Shown: positions 1 through 11,653 of the stretch, piece by piece
Layout of the letters: each line of letters begins with the position of its first letter
Position numbering within the stretch: the stretch's first letter is position 1
Assembly (NCBI GenBank): GCA_011037195.1
Contig: JAAEAF010004302.1
Coordinates: 1 to 64,000, forward strand
From: Triatoma infestans
Lineage: Eukaryota > Arthropoda > Insecta > Hemiptera > Reduviidae
Reading direction: 5' to 3'
DNA: 64,000 nucleotides
Translations under genes and position numbers: made by a program
The notes under the pieces: model-generated
Told to the model about the DNA's origin: nothing
Database searches by the model: none
Seen by the model: the letters and a program-made list of their open reading frames with translations, nothing else

Positions 1-400
1 AAAATGACTCCGACGATTTTCTTGAAACTTCGTATATAAACTAAACATACAAAGATCTACAACTTTTATGTGTAATATTTCTCTGGGAAAATTCGTTTAA
101 GGGCACTTTTGGTGGAGGGGTGGGGTTACAGCTTCCTCTAAAGTGGTATCATATTTGATTATACAATTCTATCATCCAAACAAAATTAATTAGAAATAAA
201 TAGATGCCCAAAATTCCGAGTTCTAAGAAAATTAGTAAGCCGGAAGTGCGCTTTTACTGAACAGTTTTTGTCAGTTTACGACGAATTTCGTTATATTTGG
301 TACACAAACTAAACATTTGTCAATTATAATTTTGAGAACAGGAGTAAGAGAAAGTTGTGTGAGTGTTTCACACTGGATTTTTTTTTTTTTTGTTAACATT
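1..400 (+). repeat. R-family repeat, 3' part
   Basis: This matches the second half of the full copy at 1961-2935. It has the same blocks: a CCGACGATTTTCTTGAAACTT-like block, a GGGCACTTTTGGTGGAGGGG-like block and CGGAAGTGCGCTTTTACTG. It ends with the family's 3' signature near 340-383: GAGAAAGT, then a small GTGTGA/TCACAC hairpin, then a T run. There is no coding sense in any frame. The copy is cut by the window start. Confidence 0.8.
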
Positions 401-1960
401 TATGTACCTTCGAAAATCAATAATACATATTAACATTACATTTGCAATTTATTTTATGTTCTTAGTAAAATTTTTGGCTAATTAAATTAATTACCATCTA
501 AGAAGAGGCTTATTTTGCTCTGAATATGTAAATTATATGACCTTGTGAAATTGAGTTTTGACTGGAAATACATGTTTTCAGGACACTTAAGTACGAAACA
601 AACAACAGCTCAAAAAAAATCTAAATTTGGTTACTGGTTTAGTTTACCAGTATCACAGCATCACAGCATGTGATAATAAGGTTATAGTCAAAATTCATTA
701 CGACTTTCTGAATATACCCCCCACCCCACCCCAGTTATACACGATTTTCTTTAAATATCGAATACTATCTACAACATTACATAAATACCTATCTGTTTTA
801 TTTGATTAAACATTTTCTATAGAAAATTCATTTTTTGGGGGGATTTCGAGGGACCAGTAGGGTTAAAAAGTACCAAAGCAGTACAATGTATGGCTTTTCC
901 CACTTCCGAATATTAACATAGTAGATTTGAAGGTTTGATAGAATTCTAAATTTGGAAATAATCGGTTAACTGGAAGTATGACTTTTCAGAACAGGTTTAT
1001 GAATGGATAAGAATTTTATGAATGGGTAAGTCTATAACAAATTGCTTTAAACTTGGAGTAGTTGATCCGAATATAAAACTCGCAATAGTATTTGCAGTTA
1101 TAAATCTATTACTTTTATTTGTAACATTTTTTCCAATAAAAAAATTATTTTAAGTATTTATGGAATTAATTTGCAATCGTTACATGGGATTTGTGTGTGT
1201 TACATGGCGTTCTCTTGTGGACTACAATAAAATCACTTTTATAACTCTGTCTAGGTAAATGCCATCTCTATATTTATGTTAGGACAATAATGATTAGAAA
1301 GTCGTGTGAGTATTTCACATCAGTATCTTTATTTTCATCAAATGAAGTTCCACACTCCACATTGTTGGTTATTGTTGTGTAAACACATTTTCGTTCTTAT
1401 TACTCATTGTCCAACGTCATAGGAAGGTAAACAAGTTAATAAAAATGTGTTGTTTTTTTTTATGGCTTATTTTATTAAGAACCTACGTATACTACAGCTC
1501 AGATATAAGTTTAAACATGGTCTTTTGTACATTGAACTCTATTTTTGCTCACTATAATTGGGTAATAAATTGTATCCTCTCAGTCTTAAGGCCAAGGGTT
1601 TAGATTTGTTGCGTTAGTAGGGAAGAGAGGGAAGGTAAAACAATAACTTATTCCTGTTTTAATAATTTAGTAGTTCAGATAAAACCTGCACTATTCTACT
1701 TATCAACTGTATACCAAAATATAAAAGGATACAGCCTTGACACTAATTCCTTTTTCAAAATACATTTATCTTTTACAAAAAGTTTACTAGTAACAATATT
1801 TTCTAAAATTATCTTAAACTGATGCAACTGCTCTCATAAAGACGATGGCCTCACACAGCGATTTTATTATAAAGTATTGTATGATTATTACCGGTTCCCA
1901 TCGTTGCATAGTTCTGACCTCCGGATACCAGAGAATTGCAACTAACTCGCCATTTTTTTT
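401..1960. other. AT-rich DNA with degraded R fragments, no gene
   Basis: No open frame here has recognisable protein character. Fragments of the R family are scattered through it, for example around 590-1000 and a 3' hairpin signature at about 1295-1325 (AGAAAGTCGTGTGAGTATTTCACA). The rest is low-complexity AT-rich sequence. Confidence 0.6.
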
Positions 1961-2935
1961 ACTTTCTCTTACTCCTTGTAAGAGGAAGTATTGTAATCGT
2001 GTCAAATTTTCGATATCGAGTTTTCACCGGAAATATCCGTTTTGAGGTCCCATGAGGCCAAAAAAGTGGTTTTTAGCAAATGGTCTGTGTGTGTGTGTGT
2101 GTATGTGACCAGCATAGCTCAAAAACGAAAAACCGTAGAAAGTTGAAACTTGATATTACGTTTAGGTATCACCATAGGATCTCACGGTGCGTTATCTGTC
2201 AAAATTCCTCAACCGGAAGTACCACTTTAGTAGTTGGTTATTTTACGTTTTTCTCAAAAATATCTCCGACGATTTTCTTTAAACTTGGTACATCAACTAC
2301 ACATGTAAAGAGCCACAACTTTTATTAAAAACATTTCTCCGGGAAAATTCATTTAAGGGCACTTCTGGAGGAGGGTTGGGGTTAGGTTTCCATCTAAAGT
2401 GCTATTTCAGTTTATTAGACAATCTGTCATCTAAATAATGTTAATTACAATTAAATATGTTGTTGAAATTCCGAGTTTGAAAAAAATCTGATATCTGGAA
2501 GTGCATTTGTTTTAACACTTTACTAAATGATTTTTTCAGTTGACGCGATTTTCTCAAAAATGGCTCCGACGATTATCTTGAAACTTCGTATATAAACTAA
2601 AAATGCAAAGATTTACATCTTTTATTTAAGTCATTTCCCTAGAAAAATTCATTTAAGGACACTTCTGGGGGAGGAGTGGGGTTACAGCTTCCTCTAAAGT
2701 GATATAGTTGATTATACAATTCTATCATCCAAACAAAATTAATTAGAAATAAATAGATGGCCAAAATTCCAAGTTTCAAGAAAATTAGTAACCCAGAAAT
2801 GCGCTTTTACTGAACAGTTTTTTTCCAGTTTTCGACGAATTTCGTTATATTTGGTACAAACTATAACATTTGTTAATTTTATAATTTTGAGAACTGGAGT
2901 AAGAGAAAGTTGTGTGAGTGTTTCACACCAGATTT
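1961..2935 (+). repeat. Full-length R-family element (about 0.97 kb)
   Basis: This is the best plus-strand copy of the most abundant repeat in the window. It opens with ACTTTCTCTTACTCC at 1961-1975, and the reverse complement GGAGTAAGAGAAAGT lies at 2896-2910, so the unit has 15-bp terminal inverted repeats. Beyond the right repeat comes a GTGTGA...TCACAC hairpin and a T run, ending near 2939. The left end also folds, because in other copies CTCTTAC and GTAAGAG pair across TGCT. A (GT)n tract lies at about 2083-2102. There is no coding capacity. The same unit, inverted, occupies 41745-42727. The TIRs suggest a MITE-like element, but the T-run end also fits a terminator or SINE-like tail. I do not recognise a named family. 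Confidence 0.75.
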
Positions 2936-2939
2936 TTTT

Positions 2940-3990
2940 TACTTTCTCTCACACGGTGATAAGAGGAATTATTGGTATCGTGTCAAATTTACGAAACGTG
3001 AGTTTTCAAACCTCTGAGTACGAAAAGTTTATATATAAATATAATATAATATAATAAGTAGTATATTTATAATTTACAATTTATATAAACATTTATAATA
3101 TTTATATAAATATAATATAATATTTTAATTTATTCGCGCCAAAACGAATGGTCCCCGTATCTGTGTGTGAACAAAATATCTCAAAAACAAAAAATCGTAA
3201 GCAGTGCAAACTTGATATTCTGTTTAGTAAGTACTTCCGCCATAGGCGATAATAAGGTTTTCGTCGAAATCGATCAACTGGTAATGCGTCTTTACTATTT
3301 GTCCACAGTTCTAAAACTGACAAACTTTCTTCAAAATTATAATATTCTTTTACCGTTTGTCTAGTGTTGTCTTCAACGTTACATCAATGGGAGAACTTAT
3401 ACATGATAAAACAACTTTTTTAAATAAGGTGAACTTTTTCGAAAAGAAGTTACTAAAACCTTAATGAAATCCATCGATATTATATGGAGAAAATCGCAAA
3501 AACTAATAAAATTATCCAGTAAAAACGCACTTCTGGTCAGTCGATTTTTTTAAACTCGGAATTTCGGCAACATATTAAAATTCTAATTAATATTATTTAG
3601 ATGATGGAATAATTAAAACTAAAATAGCATTTTAGAGGAAAACCTAACCCCACCTCGTCCCTGAAAGCTCCCTTAAATGAATAAATAAAAGTTGTGGCTC
3701 TCTCTATGTGTAGTTCACATACTACAAACTTTAAAGAAAATCGTAAAAAAAAAAATAATAATAAAAATAAAAACCCTTTCAGCACTGCCCTTGAAGGGGT
3801 ACTTCCGGTTGAGGAATTTCGTCAGATTATTTACTGTCGGATCCCATTGTAACAGCCAAACGCAATGTTAAGTTTTGAACTTTCTGCGATTTTTTATCTA
3901 TACTGGTATAGAAAGAGATCATTTTCTAAAAAGCACTTTTTCGGACTCAAGGGACACTGCAAAACATAGTATTTCCATTGAAAATTCGAT
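2940..3990. repeat. Rearranged R-family copies in opposite orientations
   Basis: A second plus-orientation copy starts at 2940 (ACTTTCTCTCAC) immediately after the T run of the full copy, and runs to about 3400 with an AT-rich insertion at 3030-3130. From about 3470 to 3990 the same blocks appear in reverse order and complement. The pair therefore sits as an imperfect inverted repeat. No gene is present. Confidence 0.65.
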
Positions 3991-4143
3991 CTTGATATTT
4001 GACTCGCGATCACAATACTTAAGTTAGAGTCTTTAAATACTATGCTATATTATAGTCTTTAGATAATCAGATATATTGCAAATATATACTACAAATATAT
4101 TTCTATCGATTATTATGTTTATTAAACATCAGATACATTTTCC

Positions 4144-4440
4144 ATGGTAGCCTGCTTCATTTTGTGGTCATCGACCGGTTTCAGGCGTTCGCCCATCTTC
4201 AGGATGCTTTGCCAGACAGTGGGATAACACAGGCTTGCACAGAGCAAATTCAGTACGAAACCTTTGAGTACGAATTGAGTATATAAACTGAATTTTCTCT
4301 GTGCAAGTTTCTGTTATCTCACTGTCTGGCAAACGCATCTTTAAGATGGGCGAACGCCCGAAACCGGTCGATGACCACAAAATGAACCACGGAAAATGTC
4401 TCTGATGCTTTCCAGCTCTGCGGAACCAACTACCACAACA
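4144..4440. repeat. Palindrome made of two PLE-type terminal-repeat segments
   Basis: The left arm (about 4144-4257, minus) and right arm (about 4285-4440, plus) carry the same unit as the outer arms of the Penelope-like element at 16.7-20 kb. The unit contains TTGCACAGAG, CACTGTCTG, GATGGGCGAACGCC and CCGGTCGATGACCACAAAATG, followed by CACGGAAAATGTCTCTGATG. The spacer is only about 30 bp. The right arm continues into a segment ending near CGGAACCAACTACCACAAC, which occurs alone elsewhere in the window. I read this as a short remnant of a PLE insertion. Confidence 0.6.
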
Positions 4441-4798
4441 ATGTTTATTAAACCTTTATTCACGATATTTTTTTTTTTTAAATATAAAAATGCTTTTTAT
4501 ATTTTTAACTGTAGCAAAAAAAAAATTAAGAGCTTGAGTAAGAAGTATTTACAACTCTCATTCAGTTGTCACTTTTATCCGGACTTTTTTTATGTACTAT
4601 TTTATTGCGAGAGCGACTTTTCTTTTAGTGGCCTTTAATGGAAATAACTTTTTTTGTCTTAAATAACACTTTATAGGTATAAAAATCATTTGTAGGTATT
4701 AAAGTTTAACATAGAAAATTCGTACTTATTAATACTCTAAACTAAACAATATATATAAAACTACACTAGTCGAATTTAATTAAATTAAATTAATAAAA

Positions 4799-4836
<38 letters not shown>

Positions 4837-6215
4837 TTATATTTGTGTATTAGAAAGATTGAAGTGTTGATAATTAAGGAATATTAATATATATATATTT
4901 TTATATCGGCTGTTCATTTTTTTCCTCTTGTTTATTAATTCTTTATTGTTTTTATTACTTAATTAAGAAATAGTTTAAACATATATATACATATATAAAT
5001 GAGATAATAAATGAAAATGAAAGAGAAAAAAGTTTTCAAGCATCAACTATTGGAATTTTATGGAGGTAAGTTTGAAATACTAGTATTATTGAATTTTTTG
5101 AGACAATTCTCTAAAGAAAAAGAAACCCCCAGTAAAATAGGAACGATCAAATAAAAGTAGGAGTGAAGCAATGGAAAACAGAACACCTGATATAACCTGG
5201 CAATTTACTCAGATAAAAGCCAATATCCTTCAGGATCCTGAAAGCTAAAAAAAGAGCATGAAGAACAGCTAGACTTGTTTATTTAGGAGAAATCAAGTTT
5301 GAGAAAATGAAGAAACTAAATACTTTTCTTTTATACTTACTTTTTCTTATATTATCTGGAAATTCCAATATTGTTTAAAATATTTCTTATATAAATTATT
5401 CCTGTCAGATGCTGCCCGTATTTCCGAATCATATTTTTCTACAATTATTGCAGAAATATCACCAAAAAAAGTTGTAGATAGAGCCTAAACATTCAGAAAA
5501 TCAATTTATCTTCTTCTTCTTGTCCTTGATATCCCTTTGGTTTTCTTCTCTTCTCTTCGTTCTCCTTTGGACACTTAGCTCAAAGCAATGATAAAAGTTT
5601 TCAAGTTTGGGTCATTTTTTTTTTAAATTTTGGCTGTTGATTCTCTTTCTGCAATTTAAATAATCACGTCTATAATTTATTTTTATATATTATCGATTGT
5701 ATAAAATCGGTGAAATATATTTTGATTTTTTTTTTAAACCTTTTTTTTTGTTAAACAGAAATTGTAAAGTCTCCATGAAAGGAATAAGTTATTGATATAT
5801 AAAGAAGTAATCAGGCGGATGCTAACTTATACATCATGCCCTGCTTGGAATTTTACAACTAAAAAAAAAAAACAACTTAAAAGCAATTCAGCTGATACAA
5901 AATAAATTTTTAAGATTAGCAACCAAATTCTCCAAGATACATTGCTACATAATAAACTTGCATTCTAACACTAAAATGGAACTTATAAATAGTTACATTA
6001 TATACAGAATTTGCAAGTCATTTTTTGATAACGAAAAGCAATAGCTCAAATAATCTTTGTAAAATCAGTTTTTTCCCTTGTAAACAATTGCCACATGAAT
6101 CAACATGATTCAAGTGTTCATATGAATAATTTGGAGGTTAAAGCTATATTCCAATGCTACACTTCTAATGAAAATCAAATATTCACTCTTGTAAATAATA
6201 TGTAAATAAAGATTC
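4441..6215. other. AT-rich intergenic DNA, no gene seen
   Basis: Apart from the microsatellite listed separately, this holds only AT-rich sequence and homopolymer runs. No frame carries a recognisable protein, and I see no structured RNA. Confidence 0.6.
4798..4836. repeat. (CA)n(TA)n microsatellite
   Basis: A run of CA dinucleotides passes directly into a TA run. Confidence 0.9.
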
Positions 6216-6219
6216 TTCT

Positions 6220-7260
6220 ATATCTCTCTCTCTTCCTAGCGCTACGGCCCATTGAGGACCAAGGCTTGCTCAACAATTCTCCCCCATTCCTCTCTATCAA
6301 CTGCCTCCCTCCTCCATCTTTTGACTCCAATCCTCCTCTACGTCTTCCAGCCACCTCATACATGGCCTTTCTTTCTTTCTCATTCCCCGAATCTTGCCAT
6401 ATAAAATTTTTTTGGGAACTCTTCCTATACCCATCCTCTCTACATGACCCAACCATCTCAATTTATTCTTTTTAACAGTAGCAACTATGCCCGGCTGGCT
6501 ATACTTTTCTCTAATTTCAGAGTTGCTCAAAAATTTTAATTTCACCGTTAACCCACTTCGGGCCATATATTTTCCTTTCCCACGATGAGAAGTCTCTCAC
6601 TCGCTTTTGTGAGGACTCACGCTTCGCTGCCATACATGACTACCGGTCGTATAGACTCTTATACACTAACACTCTCATACTAAGAGGTAGTGTGTTGAAA
6701 TTTAAAATCTTCTGGACTGCATAGTAACAACGATTCCCGGCAGCAATCCTTGCTTTTATTTCTGTTATCATGTCATTGTCTGCAGTAAATAAGGTCCCAA
6801 GATATTTAAATTCTTGTTCGACCGGAAATTCATGCTGAAGGAACTTTATTGTTGATTGTCCTCTTCTAGGAGATTCCAGCGACATTCTCACGTACGCAGT
6901 TTTAAGGTCATTTATTTTAAGCCCCCGACTACTCGCTCCCTTATCGAATCCTTCAAGAACTCAGATAATGCTGACAATGTTCTGGATGAAATGACCACGT
7001 CATCGGCGTAGGCCATTTGCTGAGTTAGCCAGTTGCATATCGTCCCTCCTGGGTTCGTGCGGATGATCTTCATCACATCTTCCATTTATTTTGGAAGGGT
7101 TAAAAAGGGTTTAAGAAGTTAAAAATGGTTGGAGCTAGTGGGTCACCTTGCCTTATGCCACAGCCTACAGTGAATTCATTAGTCAGACTATTCCGTACTT
7201 TAACCTGACACTTGGGTTCCTTCGAGACTCATTCGACACAGGCGAATTAATTTCTTGGGT
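6220..7260 (-). pseudogene. RTE-like LINE, 3' half of the reverse transcriptase ORF, decayed
   Basis: Read on the minus strand from 7260 downward, the frames give, in order, the palm motif GCGIRQGDPLAPT (about 7125-7165), the catalytic block MAYADDVVISSRTLS (about 6970-7020), the thumb motif EFKYLGTLFT (about 6790-6820) and a C-terminal block with LRWLGHVERM (about 6420-6450) ending near GRSARKRERYRR. This order and the LRWLGHVERM tail are typical of RTE-like endonuclease/reverse transcriptase proteins. The copy is dead: several frameshifts are needed, and a stop replaces the expected Trp in MYGSEA(W). The 5' part, including the endonuclease, is missing. It would have acted in target-primed reverse transcription. 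Confidence 0.85.
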
Positions 7261-8960
7261 ATCTTCTATATATATGAAATAAAACATATCAGTTCTAAAA
7301 CTAACAGTTTGAACAGTTCTGAGTCTTTCTTATCTTCTCTTATAAGAACTTTGTTCAATTTTTTTTTTTGTATTACATTTATTTATTTTTCTTTTTGATT
7401 AATCTCAACAAGCAGTACTCAACAATTATTATTAAAGATTGTGCAAACAATAATTTAATCTAAATAAAATAACTGAACAACAAGTACTACTTATTTTATG
7501 ACAAGATATGGCAAAGCCACAAGGATGAATACGTGATAAGATAAATCAGTGATTAATTCAAATATAAATATTGTTTGTTTTTTGCAATTGATAATGAGGA
7601 AACAAAAAAAAAAGGTTATATAAATAAAGATATGTAAATCTAGTTGACGACTATTTCTATAAAATTCTAGTGAAACCAATAAAAATATATTTATGATAAA
7701 AATAAAATCTTTATTTCTTGTTCAGAATAAATAATTACTCTAAATTATTTCCCCGATAAATATAATTTATTTGTTTGTTTACTGTTTAAATAACTACTTA
7801 TTGTTTTATATTGTTCAAAAATATCGTGTGAGAAATATTCATATGGCTTTCTCTAATCGGAACAGTCATAATCGATACTGACAAACTTTTTTACCAAAGG
7901 AACTTTTTACTAATTGTGTCCTTCGTTATATTATATATGGGAGAAGTTCTCTAGCGATAAGTACGTCAATAAAGGTCTTGCTGAACTTCTCAGAATACAC
8001 CATGAATGCCAACTGTGTGGAGTCTGGTGAGGGGAATATTAACATATTCTTCTGCAAATCTTGGGCAAAAAAGGTTCCCTAGTATCAAATTTGTTATGAG
8101 TAGTAGTATTTCGTTTTTTGTTTTTGTTTTTTTTACCAGCCTTTAGATTACCTTCAGGATTGTCCACCTAAATAAGATGGCACAGCTTCATCAAATACTA
8201 ATACCCTTTAGGCCAAGAAGTTTGCCAGAGTTAACACCATTACTATTCTAAACCCCCTATCAAGGGTTTTAACTAATGCAGAAGCAGACATTGTGCGGTG
8301 ACTACTGGAAAACGGAGTGTCGAATAAAAAAATGGATGACTAGAATGACTTTAGGATTATATACATATATTACACGAAGGGAACCGTACAATATAGCCGA
8401 AAAATGGAAAATAAGAAAGAAGCTTGGTCATTAATAACCTTAGAAGTTGATACAAAAAAAAAAAGGTTACGTCGAAGCTACCTTAGCCCCTCAAACAATC
8501 AACTTTAAAAAATAATATCCCAATATTTAACTGATAGGTAGCTTAGTATTTCAAGTTTAGAGAACATTGTTTCACTTGGAGAAAATTGCTAAGTAAAAAA
8601 AAAAAAAAAAAAAAAAAAACCTTTCAGTTAAGTACACTAAAAATTAAATACGAATATGGAGTATTTTGTCGGATCTGCTGGTATTATTATTATTATTATT
8701 CAAAGGAGGGAGGGCCAAACCATGCGCTCCATAGGCCCATATTGTTCCGAGATCTACTGGTAACTCCTAAAACAAAATATCAAGCAACAGATCCCTTTGA
8801 TTTTCCATTCATTTCTCTTGAGGGAAAGAGAATTTTTTTTTTTTTGTAATACCGCGGTAAGTTTTTGAAATTCAAGTTTTCACTCAATATGAATACACAT
8901 GAAATAAATTTTCAAGTTACCTTAGTTCGAAATAATGGTTTTTAGAAATTTTTGTATATG
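7261..8960. other. AT-rich intergenic DNA with simple repeats, no gene
   Basis: Contains a long A run near 8596-8620 and an (ATT)n tract near 8684-8700. The stretch 8700-8850, read on the minus strand into that tract, could be the 3' end of an I-like LINE with a (TAA)n tail. This is only a guess, as no protein is left. Nothing else is recognisable. Confidence 0.5.
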
Positions 8961-8964
8961 TATG

Positions 8965-9265
8965 TATAAATATAATTGAAAAATATAGCTAAAAAATGAA
9001 TCATCATAGAAATCTCAAAAGATGATATTCCCTTTGGATATCATCAGTGATAAGACAGGAATTTATCGAACAAAATCCCCACAACCGGAAGTACCATTTT
9101 TCTCAATGTATTTTTCAATTTTTTTTTTTTTTTGTGGCGCGATTTCTGTAAATTTCGTATGCAGTTATATCACTTTTAAATAAAACATTTTTACCACCTA
9201 TACAATGTTAAAAGGGAATTAAATATATAGCTAAATTCAGAGTTTCAAGAAAACCAGGTTGACTA
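8965..9265 (+). repeat. R-family repeat, left part, cut by the LTR element
   Basis: Blocks shared with 2100-2270 (GCTAAAAAATGAATCATCAT, ATCCCCACAACCGGAAGTACC) run up to the LTR element. The family continues on the other side at 13691 with ACTAGTAGCACGAATTTCC. The LTR retrotransposon therefore inserted into an existing R copy. Confidence 0.65.
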
Positions 9266-9882
9266 TGTAATGTTATGGTGTGGATGATGTGTATAGGTAG
9301 CTTGTGGCGTGAGCGTTTTAGCGAAAAGGGCTTGTATGTTTGTTTGAGATAGAATATAAGAATATGATCAAGAATGCACCACTGATTATGAAATAAATAT
9401 ATTTTCTAACTGAATTTAAATAGCTTTATAATATCACAGCGATTAAGTATAAATCAATTAATTAATCTAGATTAAATGCTAAACTCTAATGTTTTAACTT
9501 ATAACTGGCATTGATTCGAAGAGGGCGATTCCTGAAGTGTTCTGGCTTTGGAAGCAAAATTGCGACTTAGTTGTTTGAAGGCTAAGTGCAGACTGTCTAC
9601 TCTTTACTCTTTTAAAGCTGATGGCTCTCTTCTTTGGAATTGCTCTCTCTCTCGCGGGGGAATTCTCTTATACAAAAGAGTTACCCTAACGGGATTTAGT
9701 GCCTTTGTTTTCTTAATAGCAATGACCAGATTTAATATACCTGGTTTTAAAATACACACTTTTTGAAGGTAAATTCACAGCACTAAAATAATTATAAAAT
9801 ATTAACAAAAATACAATTTTGGATACTATAAAATATTCAGAAACTTTAAACTATTATTTTTCGATTTTGTTCTTCCACTACA
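9266..9882 (-). repeat. 3' LTR
   Basis: 617 bp, nearly identical to 13070-13690. The most divergent block is around 9570-9640, where the other LTR has a different T-rich segment and extra bases. Confidence 0.9.
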
Positions 9883-9898
9883 TTATCCCCCCTCCTGG
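9883..9898 (-). other. Polypurine tract
   Basis: On the minus strand CCAGGAGGGGGGATAA lies directly against the TGTAGTGG start of the 3' LTR. This is the expected site for priming plus-strand DNA synthesis. Confidence 0.8.
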
Positions 9899-10213
9899 AG
9901 AAATTTTTTGGCACGAAAAATTTGGGAGATAATCTGGAGTTGTAGAGGCTTGGAAGTTATCGAGAGGCGTGTGTGTAACGTCTGCAAGGTGGCCGTGTGT
10001 TGTAGGCTGCAGTCATCTTCTTCTGCGGCAAACGCTGCTTGGATGTGTGAGCGTTGCTGTGGTGTTTGAATATCTTCTACTGGAGCGAACGCTGCGTGAG
10101 TGGGTGAGCGTTGCTGTGGTGGTAGGCTGACCGGCGAACACTGCTTGGCGAGTGAGAGTGTTGCTGATGAAGATGTGACTGGCAAGGGTAGACAAGGTGA
10201 TCAATGTAGACAA
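9883..10213 (-). repeat. Tandem-repeat ORF remnant before the 3' LTR
   Basis: An imperfect tandem repeat of roughly 55-60 bp, present about three times, leaves two minus-strand frames open. One frame encodes repeats of the type PQQRSPTHAAFAPVED / PQQRSHIQAAFAAEED. The composition (Gln, Ala, Ser, Thr) matches no retroviral protein I recognise. It is more GC-rich than its surroundings. The open frames may be a by-product of the repeat, and it may be a minisatellite within the element rather than a gene. Confidence 0.5.
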
Positions 10214-11653
10214 GCGGTACTGTAGGTGTGAATGTACTTTCTTGAACTGACTCTATATGAACAAAAAAAAACTCTTAAGTAATTCAAAATAATTAACATA
10301 TAAATAAATACACAAATAAAAAAATATATATATTTAATAAGCGAGCGGGATGCGGAAGGATATGAGGATATGCGATCGCAAAGGGTATGAGAAGATGAAG
10401 ATCTTTTCCTTTGGTAGAATCTTGTGCATCTGAAAATGATAGTATTCAACAGAGTATTAAATTACAAATAATGAATGATCATTTTAAATATTTACAAGTA
10501 ACATGCAATTTTCATGCAATTAAATTTATGCGCATGCAATAACATCATTCATGCACATGCAAGCGTGCAGACGACGAAGATTCTTGGATCTGTAAAAGAG
10601 AGGTTAAACAAATTTAAATTTCAACAAATATTAGTGTAAAAATTATTAAAGCTAAGAAGTAAAGATGAAATATGTAGCTTGAGGGGTATGTGCAAGTATT
10701 TCGGCCGTTTCTATAGCTATGAGTTCTTTCAACTGTTTTGCGTTTTCTAGATGAGTTGAATATAACCTTGAACAATACAAGAAAACAATTAAGTCTTATA
10801 AAAATATAACATTAAAATACAAATGACAGACAAATACAAAAATAATACAAATTATTTAATTTCCTTTTAAGGGGAACTGAAAAAAATTAATTAATTAGGT
10901 AAATATAATATATAACAAAAAATATTAATATTATCACATATTAAAAATAATAAATTCACTTGGACATCTTGATTTCTGTAAAATAAAATAATTATAAATT
11001 ATTATTTAAAATATACAATGCAATAATTACAAATATTAAAGGCTGAATAAATTTGTAAATCGTGGTACGAGAGTTTTCAGTGCTGTAACAAAAATAATGT
11101 CATTATGCAACAACTTAATTAGATATAACAATAAACTTGATACACTTTTGTTATTAAAACAACAAAATTCTTACATATAACATTTACATGTGGTGTAGTA
11201 TGTAAAGTTAAGAAGTGTGATAGATTGAGAATTATTTCAAGAGATTATGTCAAGTATGTTATTTCAAGTGTTATGTATTGTGTGCGCGAGCTGGCACCGA
11301 AATTTTGTGGCTAGTTACTAGAGATTTTAGTGAGCTTAGCGATTAGTACTAAATTGGTGCGTTTGAGTACTAATTGAAAATTGAATGTTAAATTTATTAA
11401 GTGTTAGATACGGTGCGCAAATTAATGATTGCCCTAGTAAGAACGTTTCTACAAGTATTAATTGGAAATTGCCCTTTAATTGCGAAACTATGATTTCGCC
11501 AGAAAAATTTGGAATTTTTGGACATTGTCCGCATGCAAATGAAGGGACGTGATGCCATAATTAGGTACTTTAAGGTTCTTAGGTTAAGAACTGGTGGAAG
11601 CAGGTATGATAGCCATGGTCATAATATTAGGTGTTCGAGAAAGCGACTGAGGG
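10214..11653. other. Interior of LTR element, no coding motif
   Basis: This is where pol would be expected. I find no D-S/T-G protease motif, no YxDD reverse transcriptase motif and no integrase pattern in any minus-strand frame. The sequence is AT-rich and full of stops, consistent with replacement or deletion of pol. Confidence 0.6.
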
